Shown piece by piece: positions 21,501 to 32,340 of a DNA stretch of 64,000 nucleotides. The stretch is from Episyrphus balteatus (Eukaryota > Arthropoda > Insecta > Diptera > Syrphidae): assembly GCF_945859705.1 (NCBI RefSeq), contig NC_079136.1, forward strand, positions 88,473,120 to 88,537,119, written 5' to 3'. The notes under the pieces are model-generated. The model saw only the letters and a program-made list of their open reading frames with translations. It was not told where the DNA came from and did no database searches. Made by a program: the position numbers and the translations under genes. How positions within the stretch are numbered: the stretch's first letter is position 1; each line of letters opens with the position of its first letter.

Positions 21501-24500
21501 TTCAACCTGCTTTCAAATTTATCTAGGTCACATACAAATTTTTAAGATGATTCTCAAAATAAATTTTTCTTAATTCAATTAGAAAAATCTCACTCCTATT
21601 CCGATTGTCAATTATAATTGAGGATTAACAATTGATGATAAATCGAAAATTATTCATATTATTTAAGCACAGGTCTAGCTTTTTATTATCTAAGTTTATA
21701 GTGACAATTTTTCATCATTTCTTAATGGCTAAAACATTTATCAATTGCTTTTTCTTACAAATATTTTTTTTTTATTTTTCTTATGATGCTATTACTGCAA
21801 AAAAATATCAACCATTCTAAGTTTTTTAAAAATTCTCTTTATACGAAAAAGAAAGATTGACTGTACAACTAGCAGCAAGCAACTTGGGTGCTGTTTAAGT
21901 TGAGCGATTTTTATTCCGTTTTATTGCATTTCTGAAATAAAAATAAAAGAAAAATGAAATGCCAATGCCGATTAAGTCGAAGTGAAAAGGAATTATGAAG
22001 GATTCGTAATAAAATGAGTAAATATCAAATGAAACATTTTCAACTGCTTTGGGGATTGGGATAATAAAAGTGGCTAGCATGCCAAAAAAAGAAACAAATT
22101 ATCGAGTTATCTTTGTATTCACAAATAAAATTGAAGGACTCCAAAATGAACAGATGTTCCTAGAATAATATCTTTTTTACCTGGGATTAAAGATTTAATA
22201 ATTTTGTATATATTTTTTTTTTACTGAAAGGACAAGTAAATGAAAGAGAATTTTACTAACCAATTCGTTTTATGATTGAAAGAAAAATAACATAAGCATG
22301 GTTTTGTATACATAGTAGCAGTTTGCGTTTGTTAGGATATTATTAAGTTATGAGTAAAGTTAAAGAATAAATAAGTTGATTTATACTCAGCAAGTTCGTG
22401 AAAAAAATTGAAATAGTTTTGATAAAAATATTAAAATTTCGATCAAGCTCATAAATGCACGATAAGGTTTAAGTCTGACCTTTTTCCTGGCCATATTGGC
22501 GAAACTTCTCTTACGAAATTGTTAGCAGATATTTTCGAATTTTCAGATTTTTGAAAAAAAAAATCTTGTCTAAAAAAAAATCATTTTAAAAAATTTCTTC
22601 CAAATCCATCGAGTGACATATCAAAAGAAAGGTCTATTTAAGCTCTATTCATAACTGATAACCAAAAATTCCTTGGAGGTCAGGCTGCTGAATTATTTGC
22701 AAACGAAATATTTTTTGTATGATTTTTTCACGAAGTGCACAATTGACTTCCTTATTAATCTCACTTTATTATTTAAACTTAGAATTTCTTAAAAAGTAAG
22801 CGATTTTTCTTGGATTAAATATCTATTATAAATATGAAAATTCTTTAAATGTCAGTTCTATACATTTGGATATTTAACCACCGAAATAAACTTATTCCGA
22901 CAAAAACTCCTTTATAAGAAATTTATTCAATTTTATTTCAATTAAATTCTGTTTAACATCACTTCCAAATTAACGAAACGAAATAAAACAAAATAAAAAT
23001 AAAATAAATTTTAAAAAAAAAGCAAAAGATAACGATAATCAAACTGTTCAAAAAGCAGACAAGAGCATGATGTCATAGTTAGGGAATTAACTTTCAACAT
23101 CCATTCAACTATACAAAATTCAGCGAAAAGTTGCAAAAAACAAGTTGAACATTATGCTGCCTTATATCCAAGCAACGGCAATGTAAAGAACTTTGACTCG
23201 TCTCATCATGAAATCTAGCTCGCGACCCAATGTCTGATTAAATTTCAATTTAATTCAAATTAAAAACTTGTCAACAAAAAGGGAGTTTTACTATACAATT
23301 TTGTGAGTTGGCTCATTGTGTTAGTGAGCGCGACAAAGTATTGTCAAACTAGTATTTGCTCTAGTTAATTCAAAAGCTATCTATCTACTTCCAATAAATT
23401 CCGATATTTTCTCTCAGTTTCCGACAGAGCGATATAAGATATAATCAAAAGGGATTTAATAAATTTTACCTTGGCTTTATGCAAGCATACAAAACAACAA
23501 AAAGGTCCTGCAAAAAACATCCAACAAATTTATAAAATTATCTCAAAATTCTTGTTTGAATTTCCAAAAATTTAGTTTCATACAAAATTTGCACCATGGT
23601 GTTGTTGCTTTGTCCTTGCATTGTTTGGGAAGAAGAACGAGATTGTGCATCAAAAAAACAATAATAATGCTGCTCTCCTGCCATAACGCGTCGCCGCCGC
23701 CATCGCCGTTGGTTTTATTACCTACCAATATTCGATTAGGTAAGGTTAATGGAAGTACAGCCAAAGGGTTGGCATCGTTATCTGTCGAATAAGTCATTTC
23801 CTATTCAATGGACGTATACAAACGCATCATGTTTCACCGGAAACGAATAAATTTCCGGTCGCATTAAACGAGATTTTCTAAATTTTTGCAATTAATACCC
23901 AGTTGTTTTGTTGTGTGTATGCAAACACAAAAATATAAGTACACATACTTTCTACTGATTGGGTACACTGAAAATGGAGGGAAAATGAATTTCCTGCTGA
24001 TCTATTTTAGATACAAAATAAACCATTCGATAGAAATACGAAATGAGACACTTAACTATGTTGTACGAAACTGAGCAAAATTGTTATATAATATATTTAC
24101 CTTCATATGCACTGTTAATTTATATTTATGAGGCGCAGCAAGAGCTGTAACTCTTCGAAAATGCTGCCGATAAAATTTTAAATTGGCATAATTTATCAAA
24201 ACTTTAAAGTAGACCTAAATAAACAAAAAAACAGTAGACCAATTTTATTTTTAATTTTTTATACAAAAATTATGTTTTTAAAGAACTAAATGAACGACCC
24301 TCAAAAAAACAATTCTAAAATTTTTTTTTGATTAAAATTTTTTATTTTTCATTTAAATTGTTAATAAAAAGGACTAGGTATTACTTTTGTAACAATCAAA
24401 TTGATTTTGGTTGTATTAGATAAAAAATTCAATATACTTCGAAATTATGTATCATATACATAAGTGGAAATGCTTCATTTGATGTACATACATAATTTGA

Positions 24501-24548
24501 AATGCAACAAAAAAAAAAAACACAGAAAAGCTTTTGTATTTTTCATTC
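21501..24548. other. AT-rich non-coding stretch
   Basis: About 3 kb without a recognised gene or element end. A weak inverted pair (TTCGTGAAAAAAA at 22396 and TTTTTTCACGAA at 22725) could be a decayed MITE of about 340 bp. Around 23550-23880 complexity rises, with a CGCCGCCGCCATCGCC patch (23691-23706). Open frames of 61-84 codons there are antisense mirror frames with no support. Confidence 0.45.
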
Positions 24549-25157
24549 CAGGGCCCTATTTCACCAACTACAAGTTACAAGCACAAATTTGTAACTTGTA
24601 GATCACAAGTACAAATTTGTACAATGGAATTCTGTTTCACAAAGTACAAATAAGTAATTCACAAATTTGTGTTTATCGAGAAAAAAATTACAACTTACTT
24701 TTGAAAACCACAAGTTTGTAGAATTACCGTTTCACCAAATATATTTTTTTCTTGTAAGCAACAAGATTATCTCACAAACTTGTAAAGCTCTTTAAAGTCA
24801 AAGCTGTGACCGTTGAGTTACTTAACTTGTAACGACAGAGGTTAAAATTTGTTTCAAATGAAAACTAAGTTGATATTGAATATGAAAAAATAGGATTGCC
24901 ATTTTTTACCGACTTTAAAAAAGGAGGAGTTATTCAATTCGTCTGTATTTTTTTTTTTTTTTTTATTTTTTATGTTTGTTACCGCATAACTTTGGACTGA
25001 GTGAACCAATTTTGATAATTCTTTTTGTATTGGAAAGGTGGCTGCAGTGTGGTCCCATTTCAATTTCGTTTACTTTAAGCCATAGGAACTATTTTAAAAA
25101 CCATAAAACCGTTTTAATCCATGGAAGTCGGTTTTGTTTTTTTGCTAAAAATGATTA

Positions 25158-26114
25158 CACTGGCCAACAAGGTTTTTGCCACAAGAACCAAAATATACTT
25201 TTCTAGTAGTTTTTGGGGTGCTGAATCTGAATCTGAAGTCAGAAAAATTTGATTGGCCTTCGTTTTTGAAATATTACCGTTAGAAAATGTCAAAAAACGT
25301 AATTTTGGCTGTTTTCGAGGTTATGTTTTTATGTGGAGTAATTAATTGTGAATAAATTTGTAACGGTGCCAATAAGAGATAGTTTTATTCATTCAAAAAG
25401 TGTTTAAATCTTTCCGATATCTCTTTTATTGCCCGAGATATTTAAAATTTAAGTAGTGGTCTTTGAATCAGAAACAACACTGGCCAACCAAATTACACTT
25501 TTTTTGCCACAAGAATCAAAATATACTTTTCTGAAGGTTTTTGGGTTGCTGAACTCGAATCCACAATCAGAAAAATTCTATTAGCCTTCGTTCTTAAAAT
25601 ATTACCGTTATAAAATGCAAAAAAGGGTTTTTTTTGTTTATAACGGTTATATTTCAAGAACGGAGGCTAATAGAATTTTTCCGATTGCGGATTTGAGTTC
25701 AGCAACTCAAAAACCTTCAGAAAAGTATATTTTGGTTCTTGTGGCAAAAATTCTGTGGCCAGTGACTTAAACTCTAGATTGAGTTTAGTTTCTCTTTGAC
25801 TTATTAAATGAAACTAAAGATATCTCGAGCAATAAAAGAGATATCGGGAAAATTTAAACAGCTTTTGAAAGAAGAATATCTGTTCTTATAATAACCATTA
25901 CAAATTTGTTTATAATGAATTACCCCACATAAAAACAGAACCTCGAAAACAGCCAAAATTACGTTTTTTGACATTTTCTAACGGTAATATTTCAAAAACG
26001 AAGGCCAATCAAATTTTTCTGACTTCAGATTCGGATTCAGCACCCCAAAAACTACTAGAAAAGTATATTTGGGTTCTTGTGGCAAAAAAAAAGTTAAATT
26101 TTGTTGACCAGTGT
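25158..26114. repeat. Middle palindrome, ACACTGGCCAAC ends
   Basis: It begins ACACTGGCCAACAAGG at 25158 and ends in the complementary GTTGACCAGTGT at 26114. The arms pair through GCCACAAGAACC, AAAATATACTTTTCTAGTAG, GAAGTCAGAAAAATTTGATT, ATTACCGTTAGAAAATGTC and GATATCTCTTTTATTGC. At the centre sits another palindrome with the same end sequence. The arms are homologous to those of 7032-8506. Confidence 0.9.
25482..25765. repeat. Innermost palindrome, CACTGGCCAAC ends
   Basis: It begins ACACTGGCCAACC and ends GTGGCCAGTG, with arms of about 135 bp pairing through GCCACAAGAATC, AAAATATACTTTTCTGAAGG and GAACTCGAATCC, and a centre near 25625. It has the same termini and core as the palindrome around it, so a copy of the family lies in the centre of another copy. 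Confidence 0.9.
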
Positions 26115-27061
26115 TATTAAAACTTAAGCAACCCTATTTTAAACGAAAAATTGTCAAATAACTTATACTGTCATATCTTAGTAATTAAATCAAATAAGAA
26201 ATTTTTTTAAATGCCAAACAAAACTGTAAATAAATATTAAGATTTTTGTATTGCTCAATTATTTTTATATTTATTAATTTAGAATGACATTCATGGATTT
26301 ATAGAAGTAAAACAAAGGGTAAAATAATAAAATTGTAAAGAGTGAGGAAAATTAATAAAATAATTTAAGGAAGGAAGAACTACAAATATGAGAAAAAAAC
26401 AAGCCTCTTTGATCAAAAGAGAACGAATTTTTACATACACTTAAGAAGCAGGTTATAACGGAATCAGGAAAATTTTTTAAACAGATATTTTGTGATGTTT
26501 GCATTCGATTTGAAACACAAATGCTATACCAATTTTTAAAGCATTTGTTTTCCATTACAAATTAAAAAAAAAAAAATATTTATTACAAATAAAAAATCGC
26601 CTTAAAAAATATTTATTGCAAACAAAAAAATTTGCATTAAAAAAAATGTAATTGCAACTGAAAAATATATACAAATTTTTTTAATGCAATAATGGCCTTC
26701 GGCGTACAGCCATTTTAAACACTTTAATCACGCTAAATACGGTTTTTACAAACTTGTAACAAAAATGACATACGTCTTGACTCTTGTAGAAAATTTTCAC
26801 AAATAAATAGAAACTTGTAACTTTTTTTTTTTGGTGAAACAGAAACCCACAAGAAACTTGAAAGCTCACAAATTTGTTACTTGTAAAATACAAGTTTCGG
26901 TGAAACAGAAAATGGATTTTTTCACAAATTTAAAATTGTAGATTACAAGTACAATTTTGTGATCACAAGAAACTGGTGAAACAGAATTTCTCGATTTTTT
27001 CACAAATATTGTGAAAATTACTTGTAATTACAAATTTGTAAGTTGGTGAAATAGGGCCCAG

Positions 27062-27829
27062 ATTCAAATCTAGAATCCGAAGTGGCGCATTATCTTAAAA
27101 TCAACTTGTATGTTGGGCTCTACCAACTTTGCTTATTTCATGTTATTATCAGAAAGTCCACAACTGATTTCCATTTTAATGCTTAGCCAGCTAAATATTA
27201 TTGCTTTAGGCAGATTTTATTATAAGGGCAAATATACATACGATGTATTTTTTTTTTAAGTTCGCAGATCAACTCTTTCGTTTTGCCATCATTAGAAATA
27301 AGATAATTTTTCTCAGGCTTACCTAAATAATTCAGAACTGTCATAACGTACATTTATTTAGGATAGTAATAAACCAGATGAAGACCTAAGTAGTTATAAA
27401 GAACTAAGTTGTTATAAATTTCAAGTATTTGGGTTTATTTTGAATGAGTAAGTTATCACGATGTATTATTTGGTCTTTTTTTGTGACTCCCCTCGATGAT
27501 AAAATTAGGAAATACAGGATAATTGTTAATTTTAGAATTGAGATTTAAAAAAAAAAACCATAAGACGTCTACTTAATGAAATTTCTTAGGGCAGTTCCGG
27601 CTATTTCTAAGGAATGTAGTACATTCAGCATCCCATGCAATGGCAGAAAAAACTTTCCCAATATGACGAGCTTTGGCCAAGTGGAAGCTGAGATGCCTCT
27701 TTCTGCAAATAACTTGACACCTTTTCACTGACGCAGCTCGGACTGATTTTAGGATTCCTGTGACCTTGAGCCGTGAGGGTTGTCAGGGAAGGAAGGCTGA
27801 AAAGATTGACAACTCTACATTTATTTTCC
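27062..27829. other. Spacer, partly higher complexity
   Basis: Non-coding. The part from 27585 to 27815 is more GC-rich and complex than its surroundings but has no open frame or RNA fold that I recognise. Confidence 0.45.
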
Positions 27830-28154
27830 CTTAGGCGAACTGTTACAATTTTTTTAACTAGAAAAATTATTAACTGAACCGTTATTAAGGATATATCGCT
27901 GGCTGAGAATTATAGGGTTGTATGTCAACTCACCTTAGTTTTGAGAAAATCGATCTCAAAGTTTTTTAAGGCTGGTTTTTGGATAAAATAGTTACATAGC
28001 AGTAAAGTATTGATGCAATCTTATAAAGGACCCTTAAAAAAATCATAAAACCATGAAAAAAAACATTAATTTCACTACAAAAAAGGATTCTATGAGCATT
28101 TTTAAAAAATGACATAGAACCTTTTTATGAAAAAATTTGTAAAAAAAATTGAAA

Positions 28155-28181
28155 AAGGTTCTATGTTCAACATAGAACCTT
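28155..28181. repeat. 27-bp perfect palindrome
   Basis: AAGGTTCTATGTT, one central C, then AACATAGAACCTT: 13 paired bases on each side without mismatch. A looser copy lies near the other end of the same element. It may be a subterminal protein-binding or cruciform site. Confidence 0.95.
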
Positions 28182-29227
28182 ATAGTTATAAAGAGCTTAC
28201 ATGTAATAAATGCATTTTATATGAAAAAAGTGACTTCATCGTGAAATAGGCTTTGATTTAATTTAATTTTATTCAAGTTTTGCACAAAACAGTCAAAATC
28301 TATTTTAAATAACAGAACAAAATACCACAAATCACGTTGTTGCATTTATAGAAAACAACAATTCCTACTTTTGTTGAATTAGGTACACAGAAAAAAGACA
28401 TGCTAAAAACATTTAGAATTTGTATTAAATCAATCGGATTTTTGCATGCTTTTTTGACAGAAAGACAGTCGTCTTAAAACAATCATCTACGCTACAAAAT
28501 TTATGCCAAAAAAATTTAAAGTTTGTTTAATCTTTTTTTTTTAATAAGTACATAAAATTAAAGAAAAATCATTTCAATCTTAGCAGGTATCTACACTTAA
28601 ATTTTCTTAAGACGAAAATTTTTATTAAAATGAAGTTCACAAATTTTACTTATTTTTATTAGAAATCTTATTAATTTAAGAGGGTTGGATTTTAGAGGAG
28701 TATCATCTTGATTCTAAGTTGCTTATTTGTCTCCATGTATAACGTAAGTAAATTAGCTTCAAGTTAAAAAAAAAGTTTTATTCGATGAAACTATTAATAG
28801 AAATAAACTTATATAATTGTAAAGATGAATAACGAAGAGTTCACTACGGTTAAAAGTAAAATCTTGACCTTTGAAAAAAAAAAATACTCAATTTTCCAAA
28901 TACCACTAAAAATTAGTTAATTTTTTGTTTTTTGGGTACTAAGGTGACTTCTTTTATTTAAAGTTAATTAATCTAAGTGTTTCTTTAACTTTTGGTTTAT
29001 TAATACGAACTATGAAATTCCCAAAATCGATTATGAAATAAAAAGTTTTCAAAAAATCACTTCCAATTCTTGTCACACAAAAAACATTATTTTAATTTAA
29101 TTACGATGTAAGAATATCTAGGTTATGAATTTTATTGCAAAAGTTAAGGTTGGATAGTACAAATTTTTTGGTTTAAAGAGTACAGAACGAGATACAAAAA
29201 TTCTTTGCTGTTAAGCAAAAGCCCGTC

Positions 29228-29325
29228 CGCTAACTTGATAGTCTATAGTTGATAGTCAAAAACGACGAATTATGGAGCAAAATCGTTGTTTTTGACTGTC
29301 ATTTATTGACTATCAAGTTAGCCGA
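29228..29325. repeat. Short hairpin, arms about 40 nt
   Basis: The left arm GCTAACTTGATAGTC...CAAAAACGACGA pairs with TCGTTGTTTTTG...GACTATCAAGTTAGC across a loop of about 15 nt, with a small internal bulge. It has the size of a small MITE or an animal pre-miRNA-like fold. It lies inside the element at 27891-29713. Confidence 0.75.
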
Positions 29326-29990
29326 CTCCATCCCTGTTGTTCAATACAAGCAAAAACATCAAAAGATCTTTTATTTTAACTTTAGTTAGAAAAAAGATCA
29401 TTTCCATAAGATTTCATTTTGAAAAATTTGCGTAAAAAAGTTCTATGTAACTTAAATCAATGTATTTTTTTGTTTGAAAAAATCAGTAAAAAGGTTCTAT
29501 GTTGCAATTTGAATAACATAGAACCTTATTATATTAATACATGTATGTGAAATCATGAAAGTTGTATGTCTTTTTTACCTGTGCCGTCGCCAATAATTTT
29601 TTTCTAATTTTTTTTTAATTTTATCTAAAAGCCGTTGAAATTACGAATATTTTGGTGTATTAAACTCATTTTTTGTATTTTGTATGAAATACACCCTTAT
29701 AATTCTCAGCCAGCGATATGTCATAGAACCGTTTTCTTGAGTTCTGACATACAAAATGTATAAAAGCGTTTATCGAACATTTTTTAAAAATATGTTTTTT
29801 TTTTTTTTGTTGAAAAATTAACTTTCTAAAAACAGGTTGCGTAGTTATATTTAAGATTCGTTTTAATCAATTTTTTGAGAACAGATTACCAGAAATGTTT
29901 TAAAAACACGGCTCTAAAGATTATTATTTTTTTTATATTTTGCTACTCGACAAAATTTGTAACTAAGATTTTTTTTGTTATACACGGAGA

Positions 29991-30261
29991 AAAATAAGGC
30001 ACTTTAAAATAAGTCCCATCTTCATCTCTTTTTAGATTTAAAATGAACATAATTTTTTTATAAGATTTTTCATCTTAATAAACACGACTAAAAATGAAAA
30101 GATTCCGAATTTATTTTTTGTGTTTATTAACATCAAAAGATTATCTTAAAAACAAAAGAAACCCTTTAAAATTAAAGAGGAAATCTTCTTTATGTTTGGT
30201 ACTAAAACAATTTTTAATTTTCATCAAATTTAAGCTAGAGTTGCAGATTCTACTAATTTTC
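29991..30261. other. AT-rich spacer with AAGATT/AATCTT words
   Basis: Non-coding. Words AAGATTTTTCATCTT and related forms recur here and again at 30420-30525, flanking the tRNA-like sequence, and may be the ends of a small element. The 62-codon frame at 30094-30282 is low complexity. Confidence 0.35.
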
Positions 30262-30340
30262 CACTGTGAGATAGCCTTATAGTTAAGCACTCTCTAAGAA
30301 GTGATCTAAGAGTTGTAATATCGATCCCCAGTTGTTGCTG
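30262..30340 (+). repeat. tRNA-like (SINE-like) sequence
   Basis: An A-box-like TAGCCTTATAGTTAAGC (30272) and a B-box-like TATCGATCCCC (30320) are spaced about 48 nt, as in tRNA-derived promoters. Between them CACT, an 8-nt loop and AGTG form an anticodon-arm-like hairpin. No acceptor stem pairs, so it is not a working tRNA; it may be a tRNA pseudogene or the head of a SINE. Confidence 0.4.
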
Positions 30341-30829
30341 GTTTTTTCAATTTTGTTTTAATTTAAAATGTTTTCACAATATTTTCTTATTAAATTAAGT
30401 GGATTCTTTTTACACGTTTAAAAAGTTAAGAAGATTTGTTTGCTTAGTTTAAGACAGAGGTCTTCTTTGCAAGACATCATACAGAAATCTGCTTGGTTTT
30501 ATACAGAATCTTCTTTTTTTACAAAAAATCAAAAACGTTTATAAACTTTTTTTTTGTAATTCTAAACAAGTTTTGGGATATTTTCGACTCCAAAATATTT
30601 TGTTTAAGAATGTTTGGGACTCCATTATTGACTTTTGCAGGCTAAAAGAGTGTACAAAAGTCAATAAGTTCTAGGAGGGCACACTTCAAATATTCCTCTT
30701 TTAAAGCTCATTTATGTCATTGCAAAAATCATAAAAATATTAAAATTCTTAATCCTGTTAAAGAGTTAAAAACTATTTTTTTTGAAGTGAAAACTTCTTT
30801 AGTATCGTATAGTGATTTGAAACAAGATG
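30341..30829. other. AT-rich spacer
   Basis: Non-coding. A small hairpin, ATTGACTTTTG...CAAAAGTCAAT, lies at 30628-30665. Nothing else recognised. Confidence 0.45.
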
Positions 30830-31560
30830 AAACGAAAAAGCGATTATAACTTTTTTGTTTTAATAGATAGATGAATAAAATTTATACTGTAAGTAGGTCA
30901 TTAAATAAACTCTAATTGTGCAAAATTTCAATTAATTTCTTGTTTTGTGATTCTTTTTCTAAACACGTCATATGTTTTGATCTAGAGATAAATTTTGTTT
31001 AATATTACCTTTCATTTGATATATCACACATAACGGTACGTGCTCTACAAGTTACCCAATCTTAAATTGAAAAACTTAAAAAATACTTCAAAACATCTGT
31101 GGAGATCTGTTGCCGATGACCAGCCACCAGTGTAGGAAGTACCGTAATCTCAGTTTGAAATTTTGACATGGTTAGCTTTGAAAAATTCTTACTCTTTTTG
31201 TAGGCATGGTAGAAATGTGATTTGAGCGTCATATAAAAGGTAAAATAGTAAGCTTTCCAATGATATAAAATTAATTATAGGTTGTCATTTGAAAAAATAC
31301 ATTTAATGGTGTTAGATGAGAAAAAGATTGATTTTTTTGTGTTGTTTTGATGAAAAGTGATTACGTTCAAAAAATTCTAGCTCTTTTTGTAGATGTTGTA
31401 TAGACGTGGTCGAAATATTTTGAGCTGAAACAATTAGCTTTCAGATGATATAAAATTTATTATAGGTTGTCATATAAATAATATGGATTTAAAGGTGATT
31501 TAATAAAAAAAGGTAGATTTTTTTTCGATTTTGTTTGCAAGAAAATTATTTTTTAAGGTT
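30830..31560. repeat. Dispersed repeat, copy 1
   Basis: Homologous in the same orientation to 35560-36300: both share AATTTATACTGTA, GATATATCACACATAACGGTAC (differing at one site), GGAGATCTGTTGCC, GGAAGTACCGTA and TTTTTGTAGGCAT. Inside each copy, a unit of about 170-180 bp (CTCTTTTTGTAG...GATATAAAATT...TATAGGTTGTC) is repeated twice in tandem with divergence. No terminal inverted repeat or frame seen. Class unknown. Confidence 0.8.
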
Positions 31561-32188
31561 TTACTTCTATCACGTGTGAATTGCACACATGATTTTCTTT
31601 TTCTCTATTCTTCAGACTATTTTTGAAGTTCCATAAAATTTGGCTCAAAAATAATAATTCCATCCGAATTCGTAAGAAATAATTGATGTAATATGAAGAA
31701 AAACTATGTAGCCCATTTACCATATCATATACCATATCCTGTGCGCTGTGCCATTACAGACATCATGTTATTAATGATGGCAATGAAATAGGTCTTAACC
31801 TTTATGTCATATACACGTTACACGTACAAGTTACAAACTATGAGCTGCTTTACTTAAGTTATATATTACGATTCGTTGTTTGTCGCATTCATAAGACAAA
31901 ACGTGATATCTTTTGGTAAACATCTTTGGGTCAAGGTAAAATAGCTAAAATAGCGGATGAATTATTTTAGGGTTTTGTTTTATGTATATTTATACTTGCG
32001 AGTTGCGTTTATCTTAAGCCTAATCAAACATTCATTTAATACAGAGATGGGCATAATAGAACAAAGCTGTTTGTTTAAGAAAAGGTTTAATTTTTGAAGG
32101 ATTAACAACTTTTTAATTTAAATTATTGAAGATAACACAGTTAGGTATTTTGGCAATGCCCTAATTTTTAATTTCTATTATGATTTTT
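31561..32188. other. AT-rich spacer
   Basis: Non-coding DNA up to the 5' end of the Helitron-like copy. A 60-codon minus frame (31553-31735) is unsupported. Confidence 0.5.
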
Positions 32189-32309
32189 ACTTGCGATATA
32201 GGTACTATATATCAAGTTATGCATTCGTACAAAAAAAAAAAGTTGAGATAACATTTTTCCATGACATTACGATGGTAGACAATGCCAAAAAAGTGGGTCC
32301 CGGAAGTCC

Positions 32310-32340
<31 letters not shown>

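Larger units (their letters stand above)
24549..27061. mobile_element. TIR element with GGGCCCTATTTCACCAACT ends, containing nested palindromes
   Basis: The left terminus is CAGGGCCCTATTTCACCAAC and the right, reversed, CTGGGCCCTATTTCACCAAC. Both subterminal regions (24549-24850 and about 26745-27061) are filled with ACAAATTTGTAACTTG-like words and with GTTTCACCAAA or its reverse GGTGAAACAGA at intervals of about 60-100 bp. The CAGGG start suggests hAT, but the flanking 8-mers do not match, so no TSD is claimed. No transposase frame. The interior contains the palindrome family of 7032-8506. Confidence 0.75.
27891..29713. mobile_element. 1.8-kb TIR element (TCGCTGGCTGAGAATTATA ends)
   Basis: The left end ATCGCTGGCTGAGAATTATA is mirrored on the right by TATAATTCTCAGCCAGCGAT. 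Both sides abut TA, compatible with a TA target duplication. Near each end is the hairpin AAGGTTCTATGTT/AACATAGAACCTT: perfect at 28155-28181, looser at about 29493-29527. The interior is AT-rich with no transposase frame. A related left end, ATTATAGGGTTGTACCTCAA, occurs alone at about 47828. Confidence 0.75.
27830..29990 (+). mobile_element. Helitron-like copy interrupted by a TIR element
   Basis: Left part (27830-27890) ends GAACCGTTATTAAGG and right part resumes at about 29714 with GTCATAGAACCGTTTTC, then AAAACACGGCTCTAAAGATT near 29910. In intact copies these blocks are adjacent (for example TTATTAACCGTACCTGCC then ATAGAACGG at 62177-62204). The copy was therefore split by the insertion at 27891-29713. 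Both true termini are missing or decayed. Confidence 0.65.
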
